A stretch of DNA of 64,000 bases from Artemia franciscana (GCF_032884065.1 NC_088868.1:39300867-39364866); one strand, 5' to 3'. Shown: positions 12,060 to 23,935, counted from the first letter of the stretch. The notes: a model not told the origin generated them from the sequence alone. A program made the numbers and translations.

Positions 12060-15000
12060 TTTGACAATCCATATACACACAAACCATTTCAATTTAGTCC
12101 ACCACCCTGCTAAAATTCTCTGAGAGGCTCCCCTGAATGCTTTTCGCCTTTTGGAAAGTAAATTATAAAATACATACCTTTTCTCGATAAGACTTACTGC
12201 GTTCAAACACTGAAAAAATTGCCATAAGGCCTTCGGGGACCTTGTCCTCCCCAAAGACGTAATTACCGGGTCTCTTTAAAAGGTTGAATAAAATAGTTCA
12301 CATAAAACTTCAGATGTACTTTGGAGAATGATAGGCCTAGGTTAGAGGGGGGGATATTGCTATCCATTCACTTTTGGCTCTTAAAAAGGAACTACAGTAT
12401 CCAAGTTCCAGTCAAATAAACCCCTTTCAAACTAAAGATTATACGACCGTCCGTTCTATAGAGACCTCATATCTCTTGAGGAATAACTTACAACCCTTGT
12501 CACCGGGCTCCAAGGAGTTGTGCCCACTTTGACGAAATGATGATAATCTCTTTGGACTATTTTGGGTGAAGTGAGCATTTCACAATTTCGATGGGATGCG
12601 TTGTGAGAAAAGAGCATGTCAGAGAGGGGGATTAGTTCCCTCATTTACTTTTGACTCAAACGGGAACTATCTGTTCCGATCAAACTATCCTCCTCTAAAT
12701 TTCAACCGACAACTCCTTCCAGATAAGCTTTCTACGCCTCTGGGATATAAGTAACGACCCTTATCCCAGACTGTAGGGGGTTTGGTCAACCCAATAGGCT
12801 TTTATTATGACACTTTTGAGTATTTTTGAAGAAATTCCTATCTAAAAATTTGTATCAGATACATTTTGTGAAAATATGACGTTTGGGCTGGGGGGGGGGG
12901 GTCTACTATACTTCAATCACTTAGAATTTCGAAAATAGCGCCAGAGCTTATAATTACCAATCCAATGAGTCACCCAGAGTATAACAGGGGTTGTCAGCCC
13001 CACTTACGCTAGTTTTTGGTGGGATTGAGTTTGACTCGGTTATTCACCGTAATTTCTGTTTGTTTTGAGTTTTATATATTTTTTGATTGTGGATTATTGT
13101 AGTTTTACGCTTGCTACAATAGTTGACTTTGTTTCTGCTTAAATTTGATTTTATAGAGCTCTTTACTTTCTTTTAAAAGTTGTCTAGTGGAAAGAGCCCC
13201 AGGGTACAACTTACAAACCTTGCCCAGACGGCTATGGGGGTTGTCATCCTTGAAGCTGTAATTTCAGACCTCTCAACCACACTGAACTAAACATCCTTGA
13301 CAAAATTTCGAATGAATGTGTTGAGAAATGATAGGCCTTGGGGGGGACTAATTGTCCTCAAATAACTTTTCATTATTGAACGGGCATTAGAACTTTCAGT
13401 TTTGCAATTGCCCTTTCAACAAAATGGTTGTCTTTAAATATAGACTGGATATTTAGAAAATAAACGAGCTTGGTCTTACCAAGACGACTTACCAAGACTT
13501 ACTGTAAGACGACTTGGTAAGACATAGAACTTTCCATTTTGAAAGGAATTAGCTTTTCTGAAAGTTTCAATGATATTTATTGCTATTTTAGAGCAGAAGT
13601 ACCTATGATATTTTTTATGTGCTCTTTTGAAAACTTGCATGTATATTTTTTTTATTTAATTGAAACTCCCCTTAAATGTTCCCTGAAAGTTTCACATTAT
13701 GACCATTGGCATAATGAGTTACGGTAACTATAGTGGGAGTATTCATACCTGCCACAACTCAAACCTAATAATGTAACTTAATGATTCAGCCCGTATTGAG
13801 ATATGGCTTTTGTCACCTTATTGAAATCCAAATGTTCTCAGTTCGTTATTATTTAGTTGATAATTCACCTAAATACTCATTAAAACCTTTACATCGTATG
13901 AATGTGCACTTTCACTTGAAAAGGAAGATGATTGGATAATAGTAATAGGTGCAGTAGCAATATTACCAGCATGCATATAAAATCATCGGTTTTTTCAACA
14001 GCCCCTTCAACACAGGCTGAAAGTTTCAACCTAATACCATCAACTGATTTCTGTAGCCTCTATTTGACAACCTGTGTTGGCATGTTTCATTTCTATTTAA
14101 TTCCATAGGGTTTCAAAGCTTTCCGAATTTTCACCTTCATACCCTTAGTTATAATAGCAGCAGGAAGAGTAGTAGCAGTGAGTTAGTTATAGTAGCCTTA
14201 GTTTTATTGGCAGCAGTAGCAGCAGAAGTAGTAATAAGAGTAGCAGCATGAGCATTACCAATATGTAGCAGTGTGTTAGTAATAGCGTGAACACATTGTC
14301 TTTTGGTCCAATGACCTTCCCGTTCAAGTTTTCTCTGAAAGTTCCGATTTAATAACCAAAACAGTTCTTCAAATACGCTCTTTTGACAATTTGTGTATAC
14401 ATCCTTTGTTTTGATTTAGTTTAAACTTCCCCTCAATATCATAAATGGAGCGATGTGGTAGAAGTGGTGGTAGCAATAGTATTGGTGGTAGTTTTTGTCG
14501 TAGTGGTAGCATGCAAATGTTGTATTTTTGATCAAATCTCTTATTTTTCCTGAATATTCTAAATTAATATAATCAGGCTTTGCTGAATTAAACCCTTTTG
14601 ACAATTTGTATATATGCACGTCCTCAATATTTGCACGTCCAATGTGCACGTCCTCAATATTTGTCTGAAAGGCTAACCAGAATGTCTTTCATCATTTGGA
14701 AAGCATAGACAAAACACTTGCCTTTCTCAATACCATATGTTATACGTAAACAATGAACGAGGTGCCGTGACGACTCTGGGGAGGTTGTGGACCTCAAAAA
14801 AATAATTACTGGATCTTTAGACAGTTTTGAACAAAGCAGCATTCTTAGGGGTGTATGGTTGCACCCCATTCACTTTTTAATCTTAAAAAAAGGGACTAAA
14901 AATTTCTACTTCTAATAAAATAAACCCCTTCCGATCCAATATTTACACGACCCCTCATTCCATAAGAACCATTTATTCCACGGGTATAACTTACAATCCA

Positions 15001-15490
15001 TGCCACTCAGCTCTGGGGGGGGGGGGTTCCACCGTAAAGATGATATTATATGCTCTTTGAATTATTTGAATTATTGTGAACAAATGGCTATATCATAGTT
15101 TCGATCAGATTTGTTTGGAGAAAAGAGGACGTCAGGAAGGCGGTAAGGTATTAGTTGCCCTCTGATCACTTTCATTCTCAAAAAGGGCACTAGACCTTTT
15201 TATTACCCATCCAATGCCCCCTCTAAAATGCATACACCCATAATTTCTACGAAAACATTATTTACCCCCAGGACATAATTTACAACACTTACCCTGAAGG
15301 GTGCAGGGGGTTTTCCATCGTCGAAAATATAATTTCGGGACTGTTCAATGACGTTGAACAAAACGGCTATCTAAGAATTTCAGATGGATGTGTTTAACCT
15401 GATGATGGGTGCTGGGGGGCTGGTTGCCATCATGTCACTTAAGACTATAAAAAGCAGGCTCTAGCCATTGGAACTGGCAATCGAATGACA
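12060..15490 (+). repeat. Composite of diverged family B repeat modules
   Basis: Modules of about 200 bp recur at roughly 12,230-12,420, 12,475-12,680, 12,760-12,980, 13,200-13,410, 14,660-14,900, 14,985-15,215 and 15,270-15,490. Each has the order 'cttacaa..cct', a G-rich stretch, 'gaacaaaatggctat', 'ttttgagaaa..', a 'ggggg' block, 'ttgccctc..cactt' and 'aaagggcac'. The same order of landmarks occurs in the 3' half of family A, so the two families appear to share an ancestral module. The head repeat (12,985-13,190) is embedded here. I saw no convincing gene. Confidence 0.6.
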
Positions 15491-15584
15491 CCCTTTTGAA
15501 ATTTCTATGACAATTTCTAACTGCCCTGATCGAACCAAAAAATAGCACATTGTGCCTGCATTGTTCTTTATTTAGGCACCGCTA

Positions 15585-15720
15585 TCACAATGCCTGTGAT
15601 AGAGATTTGCTGAATGATCTGCTTCTTTTTAGTGTCGCTGTGGCTGTGCCATATAGTAGGGCGTTGGAAAACCCGTTTTGAACTGCACTAAGCTCATGGA
15701 TTTTGTCCATTAGAAAACAG
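15585..15720 (-). CDS. Possible terminal exon, unidentified
   Basis: On the - strand a good acceptor ('attttccctatattgcag') opens a 44-codon frame ending in TGA. It contains MDKIHELSAVQNGFSNALLY and a basic-serine stretch (KRSRSFSKSLS). The supporting evidence is only the acceptor and a protein-like composition; no partner exon is proven. Protein-like but interrupted frames on the same strand at about 15,905-16,165 (with AALDPEDICERLEGKQKM) and 16,175-16,320 (with QGLVDASNLGDGADFVL) hint at a decayed gene or element here. Function unknown. Confidence 0.3.
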
Positions 15721-16554
15721 CTGCAATATAGGGAAAATACTGTCATTATTGATTGCAATAACTGTATTTTGATTTCCTTTTTGACAATGCAATCAAACAA
15801 GAAAAAGAGAACTGACATATATAATTTGTTTTGAGATTTTAAGTCAATTATGCTCAGCTGTATTAGCATACTAGCAATGCTGACGCGACCCATAAAGCAA
15901 TTTTATTTCTTCGCACAGTGAGGTCTCAACACTTCTATTCGCATTTTTTGTTTGCCCTCCAACCTCTCACAAATATCTTCTGGATCCAAAGCTGCATAAG
16001 ATTTTTGTGCCAGCTTATTTTCATTGCACTTCGTCACTGCAACATTCAACTGCTTTTCCACCTTCCAGTCATACAAGCCTCTTCCTTATGCTTTCTTTTT
16101 GCCATCTAGTTTCAAAGCACAACCTTTTAACATATTTGCTCTAACAGTAGCTAATGTAAGTGTGCCTTGGTCATTTAAGGTCTAGACCTGGTCTAGTGAT
16201 GAAAAGCAGCTATTTTGAAAGATCTTTTAGTTCATGTGATTTAGAATTTCCCTTGCATGTCGGAGGACAAAATCAGCGCCATCCCCCAAATTACTTGCAT
16301 CAACTAATCCTTGCCACTGTAAATTTATATATTATATACAAATACAGTTATTCCCGCTCTGAATATGAGCTTGAATCCTCACTTATGTTTTTTTCAGATT
16401 TTACTGCTTAAGCAATATTTGTTACTTCATCGGAACTATTTGCTCATCAATGATCTGGTGTTTTTACGGGTCTTCCCTCTGTATCTTGATCAAGTTAGCT
16501 AACAGCTTCTCTCTCAAGAGACAAATTTTATAAATGTTGTCATGACCAGGGTCT

Positions 16555-16760
16555 CCGTGACACTTCAAATTCAAATTCAAATTCATTTTATTTAAAAAAC
16601 ATTCGACGGACAGAGCCGATTATTAGTTTTTATTGTCATACACACACAAAATCACAGTGTAAAAAGTTTTGTTTCATCAGTAGCTGCAAGAGGATGGTCT
16701 TTCTTGTATAAAAGAGAAAACTCCCAGGTAACGCTCAGTGCTAGCAGAAGAAACTCCTAA
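16555..16760 (-). repeat. 3' end of a truncated LINE with (TTGAAT)n-type tail
   Basis: Read on the - strand, a short UTR-like segment leads to AAATAAAATG and then repeated 'aatttg' units (16,564-16,590). This is the kind of microsatellite tail that CR1/L2-type LINEs carry. No coding part remains, so it would be a 5'-truncated insertion. The assignment rests on tail structure only. Confidence 0.45.
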
Positions 16761-16850
16761 TGTCTTTCCATCTTTCTAAAGTGTATATATATTCGTCTAA
16801 TCACAAATGTAGCTTATTACCAGGGATCAAATAACAACATCAAATCTTAC

Positions 16851-17173
16851 AATTGGGTTTTGTGCCAATTTCTTGGTCGACTTTAAGCTGATCCGTCCAA
16901 AGAGCGTCTGATTGGATAAAATATACTGTTTTCCAAGCCATATCTTGGTGTCCCAATAGTTTGAAAGTAGAAAAACTGGAGGCTTGTGGTTTGATTTCTG
17001 AACTTCCATTAGCTTGTGAATCATTCTGACTGTCACAGTCGTTGACTTCAATTCGGCAGGCTTCTATTTCAGCTTCGGGTGATTTTTTCAAATATTCTTT
17101 AGAAGCCTACTTTGAATGAGATTGGTCTTCGTCTTTCCTTTTGCAGGTATTCCAGGTCAGGAGCATCATATGA
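16851..17173 (-). pseudogene. Candidate - strand coding exon with a frameshift
   Basis: After an acceptor 'gtattacttacag' at its upper edge, the - strand reads SYDAPDLEYLQKERRRPISF and is then broken by a TAA at about 17,097-17,099. The frame shifted by one base continues with KKSPEAEIEACRIEV, SSFSTFKLLGHQDMAWKTVY and DALWTDQLKVDQEIGTKPN, and stops at a consensus donor (GTAAGA) just below 16,851. The exon ends with one spare base, exactly complementing the phase of the exon at 8,199-8,401, which makes them plausible neighbours in one transcript across an 8.4-kb intron. The one-base shift could be a true lesion, an assembly error, or a sign that the 24-codon part is separate. The family is not recognised. 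Confidence 0.5.
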
Positions 17174-17384
17174 CTGTAAGTAATACTTACAACTTTAGCC
17201 GTTGAAATTGGGTATGAACGTAGTTTCCTTATAATTGTAGAGCACTCGCTGTTTCGGTGAAAACGTGGTGTATCTCCATTGGAACCATCGAAAACATATA
17301 TTGGCTTAGAAATATAGACGATGTTGCTATATTTCTATACATAAAGCTGGGTAATTTAGCTAAAGAAATCTCGGCATTTTTTTT

Positions 17385-18370
17385 TTATTATTAGTGAATG
17401 CCCACATCTCAAGATGCTCTGGTTGGTTTCACTGGCACAAGCTTTTAATTTTGTTCTTTAACCAGGGGATACTTCTGGAGCTACAAATTCTATTTAGCAA
17501 GGTTGAACCATCAGAAATTACAAGATAGGGGAATGAAAACCGTGGTTACGAGACTTCAGAATATTTATATTTACAAACTATTTTGTAATTTAGCTAAAAG
17601 AAAGCTCAGTATTTTTTTTTGTTCACAAAGAAAACCCACAGCTCAAGATGTTTTGATCTGCTTCACTGCCACAAGCTGTAAATTTGGCTCTTTAACCAGG
17701 TGATATTTCTGGAGCTACAATTTCTATTTAACAGGGCTGAACCATCAGAAATTATAAGATCGGGGAGTGAAAACAGTGGTTGTGAGATTAAAGACTATCT
17801 ATATCAACACAAAATTTCAGTAATTTAGCTAAAAGAAAGTTTAGTATTTTTTTTAACCGTGAAAACCCACAGCTCAAGGTGTTCTGTTTGGTTTCACTGA
17901 CACAAGCTGTTAATTTTATTCTTTAGCTAGGTGATACCTCTGGAGCTACAAATTCTATTTCGCAAGATAGAATCATCAGAAACTATAAGATAGGGGAGTG
18001 AAAACAGTGGTTATGAGTGGTTATGAGTCATACTATTTGCATCTACAAAAAATTTTAAAATTTAGTTAAAAGAAAGCTTAATGTTTTTTTTTTTAATAGC
18101 GAAAACCCACAGCTCAAAATGTTCTGGTTGGTTTAACCGGCACAAGTTGTCAATTTTGCTCTTTAACCAGGTGATATTCCTTGAGCTACAAATTCTATTT
18201 AGCAAGGTCGAATCATCAGAAAATATAAGATAGAGGAGTGAAAATAGTGGTTATGGGATATCAGATTATTAAATCTGCAAAAAACTTTGTAATTTAGCTA
18301 AAATTAAGCTGAGTATTTTTCTTGACAGTGAAATCCACAGTTCAAGATGTTCCGGTTGGTTTCACTGACA
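17385..18370 (+). repeat. Older ~235-bp satellite units
   Basis: Four diverged tandem units of about 220-240 bp carry landmarks also found in the younger array ('aatttagctaaaag', 'cccacagctcaag', 'gtttcactg.cacaagctgt', 'gataggggagtg', 'acagtggtt'). In addition they carry about 50 bp ('ctctttaaccaggtgatat', 'gagctacaaattctattt') that is missing from the younger units to the right. They are much less alike than the 182-bp units, so they probably represent the ancestral form at the array edge. Confidence 0.85.
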
Positions 18371-21135
18371 CCAGCTGTCAATTTCATTCTTTGAAGTTCA
18401 GAAAATATAAGATAGAGGAGTGAAAACAGTGGTTATGGGATATCAGATTATTAAATCTACAAAAAAGTTTGTAATTTAGCTAAAAGTAAGCTGAGTATTT
18501 TTCTTGACAGTGAAATCCACAGTTCAAGATGTTCCGGTTGGTTTCACTAACACCAGCTGTCAATTTCATCCTTTAGGTATCAGAAAATATAAGATAGAGG
18601 AGTGAAAACAGTGGTTATGGGATATCAGATTATTAAATCTGCAAAAAAATTTGTAATTTAGCTAAAAGTAAGCTGAGTATTTTTCTTGACAGTGAAATCC
18701 ACAGTTCAAGATGTTCCGGTTGGTTTCACTGACACCAGCTGTCACTTTCATCGTTTAGGTATCAGAAAATATAAGATAGAGGAGTGAAAACAGTGGTTAT
18801 GGGATATCAGATTATTAAATCTACAAAAAATTTGTAATTTAGCTAAAAGTAAGCTGAGTATTTTTCTTGACAGTGAAATCCACAGTTCAAGATGTTCCGG
18901 TTGGTTTCACTGACACCAGCTGTCAATTTCATCCTTTAGGTATCAGAAAATATAAGTAGAGGAGTGAAAACAGTGGTTATGGGATATCAGATTATTAAAT
19001 CTGCAAAAAAATTTGTAATTTAGCTAAAAGTAAGCTGAGTATTTTTCTTGACAGTGAAATCCACAGTTCAAGATGTTCCGGTTGGTTTCACTAACACCAG
19101 CTGTCAATTTCATCCTTTAGGTATCAGAAAATATAAGATAGAGGAGTGAAAACAGTGGTTATGGGATATCAGATTATTAAATCTGCAAAAAAATTTGTAA
19201 TTTAGCTAAAAGTAAGCTGAGTATTTTTCTTGACAGTGAAATCCACAGTTCAAGATGTTCCGGTTGGTTTCACTGACACCAGCTGTCAATTTCATCCTTT
19301 AGGTATAAGAAAATATAAGATAGAGGAGTGAAAACAATGGTTATGGGATATCAGATTATTAAATCTGCAAAAAAATTTGTAATTTAGCTAAAAGTAAGCT
19401 GAGTATTTTCCTTGACAGTGAAATCCACAGTTCAAGATGTTCCGGTTGGTTTCACTGACACCAGCTGTCAATTTCATCCTTTAGGTATCAGAAAATATAA
19501 CATAGAGGAGTGAAAACAGTGGTTAAGGGATATCAGATTATTAAATCTGCAAAAAATTTTGTAATTTAGCTAAAAGTAAGCTGAGTATTTTTCTTGACAG
19601 TGAAATCCACAGTTCAAGATGTTCCGGTTGGTTTCACTGAAACCAGCTGTCAATTTCATCCTTTAGGTATCAGAAAATATAAGATAGAGGAGTGAAAACA
19701 GTGGTTATGGGATATCAGATTATTAAATCTGCAAAAAAATTTGTAATTTAGCTAAAAGTAACCTGAGTGTTTTTCTTGACAGTGAAATCCACAGTTCAAG
19801 ATGTTCCGGTTGGTTTCACTGACACCAGCTGTCAATTTCATCCTTTAGGTATCAGAAAATATAAGATAGAGGAATGAAAACAGTTGTTATGGGATGTCAG
19901 ATTATTAAATCTACAAAAAAGTTTGTAATTTAGCTAAAAGTAAGCTGAGTATTTTTCTTGACAGTGAAATCTACAGTTCAAGATGTTCCGGTTGGTTTCA
20001 CTGACACCAGCTGTCAATTTCATTCTTTAAGTATCAGAAAATATAAGATAGTGGAGTGAAAACAGTGGTTATGGGATATCAGATTATTAAATCTAAAAAA
20101 AAGTTTGTAATTTAGCTAAAAGAAAGCTGAGTATTTTTCTTGACAGTGAAATTCACAGTTCAAGATGTTCCGGTTGGTTTCACTGACACCAGCTGTCAAT
20201 TTCATCCTTTAGGTATCAGAAAATATAAGATAGAGGAGTGAAAACAGTGGTTATGGGATATTAGATTATTAAAGCTGCAAAAAAAATTGTAATCTAGCTA
20301 AAAGTAAGCTGAGTATTTTTCTTGACAGTGAAATCCACAGTTCAAGATGTTCCGGTTGGTTTCACTGACACCAGCTGTCAATTTCATCCTTTAGGTATCA
20401 GAAAATATAAGATAGAGGAGTGAAAACAGTGGTTATGGGATATCAGATTATTAAATCTACAAAAAAGTTTGTAATTTAGCTAAAAGTAAGCTGAGTATTT
20501 TTCTTGACAGTGAAGTCCACAGTTCAAGATGTTCCGGTTGGTTTCACTGACACCAGCTGTCAATTTCATCCTTTAGGTATCAGAAAATATAAGATAGAGG
20601 AGTGAAAACAGTGGTTATGGGATATCAGATTATTAAATCTACAAAAAAAAAAATGTAATTTAGCTAAAAGTAAGCTGAGTATTTTTCTTGACAGTGAAAT
20701 CCACAGTTCAAGATGTTCCGGTTGGTTTCACTGACACCAGCTGTCAATTTCATTCTTTAAGTATCAGAAAATATAAGACAGAGGAGTGAAAACAGTGATT
20801 ATGGGATATCAGATTATTAAATCTAAAAAAAAGTTTGTAATTTAGCTAAAAGAAAGCTGAGTATTTTTCTTGACAGTGAAATTCACAGTTCAAGATGTTC
20901 CGGTTGGTTTCACTGACACCAGCTGTCAATTTCATCCTTTAGGTATCAGAAAATATAAGATAGAGGAGTGAAAACAGTGGTTATGGGATATCAGATTATT
21001 AAATCGACAAAAAAAATTGTAATTTAGCTAAAAGTAAACTGAGTATTTTTTCTTGAAACTAAAATCCACAGTTCAAGATGTTCTGTTTGGTTTTACTAAC
21101 ACAAGTTGTCAATTTTATTTTTTAGCTAGATTTAT
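18371..21135 (+). repeat. 182-bp satellite array, about 15 homogenised units
   Basis: The 'ttatgggatatcagattatt' landmark recurs at 18,251, 18,433, 18,615, 18,797, 18,977, 19,159, 19,341 and so on to 20,981. The step is 182 bp nearly every time (180 and 184 once each). Units differ by a few percent. Linked variants ('aaagaaagctgag', 'gaaattcacag', 'cattctttaagtatc') recur together four units apart, which shows a higher-order duplication. No coding frame crosses a unit. The length is close to a nucleosome repeat, as in many arthropod satellites. Confidence 0.95.
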
Positions 21136-21479
21136 TTAAAACAAAGTTTATTTATTTTTAACTAGAAAGTATAAGATAGGGGAGTAAAAATAGTGCTTAC
21201 GATATTTCTAAACTTACAACACTATATATACGTCTAGTTCTCTAAAAACTTCCCCTTTCTGAAAGATAGTTCCTTCAGAACCATGCTTCTTTAAAGTCTC
21301 CCCTTCCCTTGAGTTTCAGACTATCGATGGAAAGTCTGTAAATTTTCACAATTCATTTGAACTGTTAGACACTCATATGTGCCAGGCCAGCGGAATAAAA
21401 CCACATGAACAAATCATTGCATAATCAATTACAAAAAGTACTTATTTTGACCAATTATATCACCCAAAGAGAGATGATA

Positions 21480-21740
21480 ACTAGACCCACTTTGCCTGAG
21501 CAACATGAAAGGTTGCGGCAACCTTTGTACGGCTTCGCCGAATAAATTGTTGCGAGAGGAACACTTTGGTTTTGTTTCATTGCTATCGGTTAAATGCTGA
21601 AGTTGTCAGCGTATCGAAGCTTTTTAAACGTTATGTTCAAAGAATAACGCGATCAGTAGTCACATAATCATAGACTATTCCTCAGCGTTGAAAAAACAAC
21701 AATAACATAAGAACATCGAAAGAAGGCACTAAATTGACTT
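21480..21740 (+). repeat. Dispersed repeat family E, copy 1
   Basis: Segments such as 'ttcattgctatcggt', 'aatcatagactattcctcagcgttg' and 'gaaagaaggcactaa' recur in diverged form at 23,100-23,270. The order is the same and the inner part is shortened there. It is non-coding and of unknown class. Confidence 0.55.
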
Positions 21741-21804
21741 TGTTGCCAGTTGAACTTTATAACTCCATTAATTATTACGAAACTGTCTCACTGTTGTCTG
21801 ATAT

Positions 21805-22012
21805 CGTTTGTATCCGTTGCGTAAACACTTAATTATATGTTGCAGTGAGTATGGGTACACCAACTAGCAAAATTTTTACAAATTCCTCTGTGTTTTCATT
21901 GTTTTACTTTATCGCTTGTACCCGTTGCGTAAACACTTAATTCTAGGCTACAGTAAGTATGGGTATGCTACACTATGCTACACTATGCTACACTAACTAG
22001 CAAAAGTTACAA
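21805..22012 (+). repeat. ~113-bp direct duplication plus a 10-bp tandem repeat
   Basis: The segment 'ccgttgcgtaaacacttaat ... agtatgggta' occurs twice in tandem (from about 21,805 and from about 21,918). The second copy ends in three repeats of TATGCTACAC (21,964-21,993). Both copies close with 'aactagcaaaa'. Confidence 0.75.
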
Positions 22013-22014
22013 GC

Positions 22015-23095
22015 CTCTCTTTACTGAATATGATTGTAGCCTACCAGACGATTATTACTTACAAGTCCCCTGCATTTCTTACCAATGAAACCAAACTGGT
22101 CTTACCATCAAATACACCGCAAACAAATAATAGGTACACCAATATCCAAATTCGCAAACCCCTTATTGCCAAAGATGATTATAGTCGAAAAGTCGACTGT
22201 TGCTTACAAGTCCACTACTTGTCTCACGATTGCTATCCGCCTATTTTTGATTTCAGTGCGTGCCCTACTACTGAAGGTGTCAGCCCCTTGAAACTTTCAA
22301 ACTAGTATATCTCTTGAAAAAATTTTATACCAAAAATGGATGATATATACTTTGATCAGCTCATCAAGAGCTGTCGATTGCTGTTGTACAAAGTCTATCA
22401 GTCTTACTTCAAAAGTTGATTTTTTTTTGCCGTAGGCCAACTTTTTAAGGTCACCACTTAGAAAGGAGCTAAGGATAATCTCCAATTTCTTTAGCAATAA
22501 CAGAACTTTTAAAGTTTAAAAGGTACATCTGATAACATTTCTCTACCTCAATTCCAAGTCCGAAAAAACAAATGATAAACACAGCCAAAATCACGGCATC
22601 ACTTTCAGACCCGTGGGAAAATGCTGCTTTTTTGCTTCTGTAAATTTTTCTATTTATCACTCAAAAAAGATATATTGGCTGTGAGGCCGGGTAAATGCCG
22701 CATATATTTAACACTTATAGATTTAGTCCATCTTCAGTTTGAAAGTGGTGCCTGCCTGCTTCCCTGCTAGAACGGAGCTTTCCACACGAAAGCAGAAACA
22801 TGGTTTGATGAAGCAAAAGCTTGGCTGCACATCTTCATATACTCCTCTCTGACACAGGCTATATAACTCCACGTTGCTTCGCACATCATAGGCTCTTGCC
22901 CGTTGACAAGTAAAAACCATCCTTTTTGCCCCAGGCAAAAGTTCTGCGGAGCTTTTCAGAATGTTATGTCATATTCTTTAACCCGGTCTGAGGTCCACAC
23001 TTTGGGTAAAAACCGCACAGGTTGTATTCTTACCAGTTCCCAGGAATAGGCTGAGATCTGCGGCACAGAAAAAAAGACAAAACCAAAGTGTTGCT
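22015..23095. other. Low-evidence stretch with protein-like but unsupported frames
   Basis: Frames on the - strand at 22,723-22,938 and 22,978-23,160 and on the + strand at 22,030-22,305 are moderately balanced in composition. They have no paired splice sites and no recognised motifs, and competing frames over the same bases look equally plausible. I do not call a gene. Confidence 0.35.
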
Positions 23096-23099
23096 CTCT

Positions 23100-23270
23100 C
23101 AACACAATAAAAACTAGACCTACGTTGCCCGGAAAACTTGAAGTATTGCGATAGCAGCACCTTGCTTTTGTTTCTTCGCTATCGATCAGTAATCACATGA
23201 TCAAAGGCTATTCCTTAGCGTTGAAAAAACAGCAACAAAATAGTATCAAAAGAAGGAACTAAAAGGACTT
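23100..23270 (+). repeat. Dispersed repeat family E, copy 2
   Basis: This is a shortened, diverged match to 21,480-21,740. It shares 'actagacc', 'gctatcg', 'cacatgatcaaaggctattcc', 'agcgttgaaaaaac' and 'gaaggaactaaa'. Confidence 0.55.
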
Positions 23271-23351
23271 TGCATTCATTTGAAATTTGTCCTTTTCAAC
23301 TGTAGACATCGTGACGGATGAAAACTCGGAACAATATTTCATATAATCTAG

Positions 23352-23935
23352 TCAAACAGTTCGTGGGAACAAACGTTGGGTAACAAACGTGGGTAAGGAG
23401 CGACCCGGCTCAATAGTAACCAAAACTCTAGAAAATAGAATTTTTATACCAATAGCAATATTAATAGAATTGCATTTTAATGTTGATTTCAAATATATAA
23501 GTTTCATCAAGTTTAGTCTTGCCCATCGAAAGTTACGAGCCTGAGAAAATTTGCCTTCTTTCAGAAAATAGGGGAAAACACCCCCTAAAATCTTAATGAA
23601 AAGTTCCCCCATAAAATCTTAACAGAATCTTAACGAAAATCACACCATCAGATTCAGCGTATCAGAGAACCCTATGGTTGAAGTTTCAAGCTCCTTTCCA
23701 AAAAAATGTGGAATTTTGTGTTTTTTGCCAGAAGACAGATCACGGATGCGTGTTTATTTGTTTATTTTTTCAGGGGGATCGTATCGACCCAGTGGTCCTA
23801 GAATGTTGCAAGAGGGCTCATTCTCACGGATATGAGAAGTTCTAGTGCCCTTTTTAAGTGACCAAAAAATTGGGGGACACCTAGGCCCCCTCTCACGCTA
23901 ATTATTTTTCCAAAGTCAACGGATCAAGATTCACT
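23352..23935 (-). mobile_element. Family A element, 3' part only
   Basis: In - orientation this is the last ~580 bp of family A, ending (at 23,352) in a damaged terminal hairpin with a local duplication of 'acaaacgtggg'. The palindromic head is missing, and the match stops at the 'ggatcaagattc' region. It lies 0.75 kb upstream of the DM4/12 exon at 24,686. Confidence 0.8.

Noticed and set aside
17140-17180. A + strand micro-exon between a superb acceptor (cttttgcag at 17,145) and a donor gtaagt at 17,176
   Set aside because: The same bases read on the - strand form the start of a longer protein-like exon; a 29-base + exon has no partner exon nearby.
18371-21135. CRISPR-like direct repeats
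   Set aside because: Units are contiguous 182-bp satellite monomers with no unique spacers, in a eukaryotic context.
22723-23160. - strand frames with a Cys-rich, secreted-protein look
   Set aside because: No splice signals or family motif, and a second frame over the same DNA (with WSYIACVREEYMKMCSQAF) looks equally good, so neither is supported.
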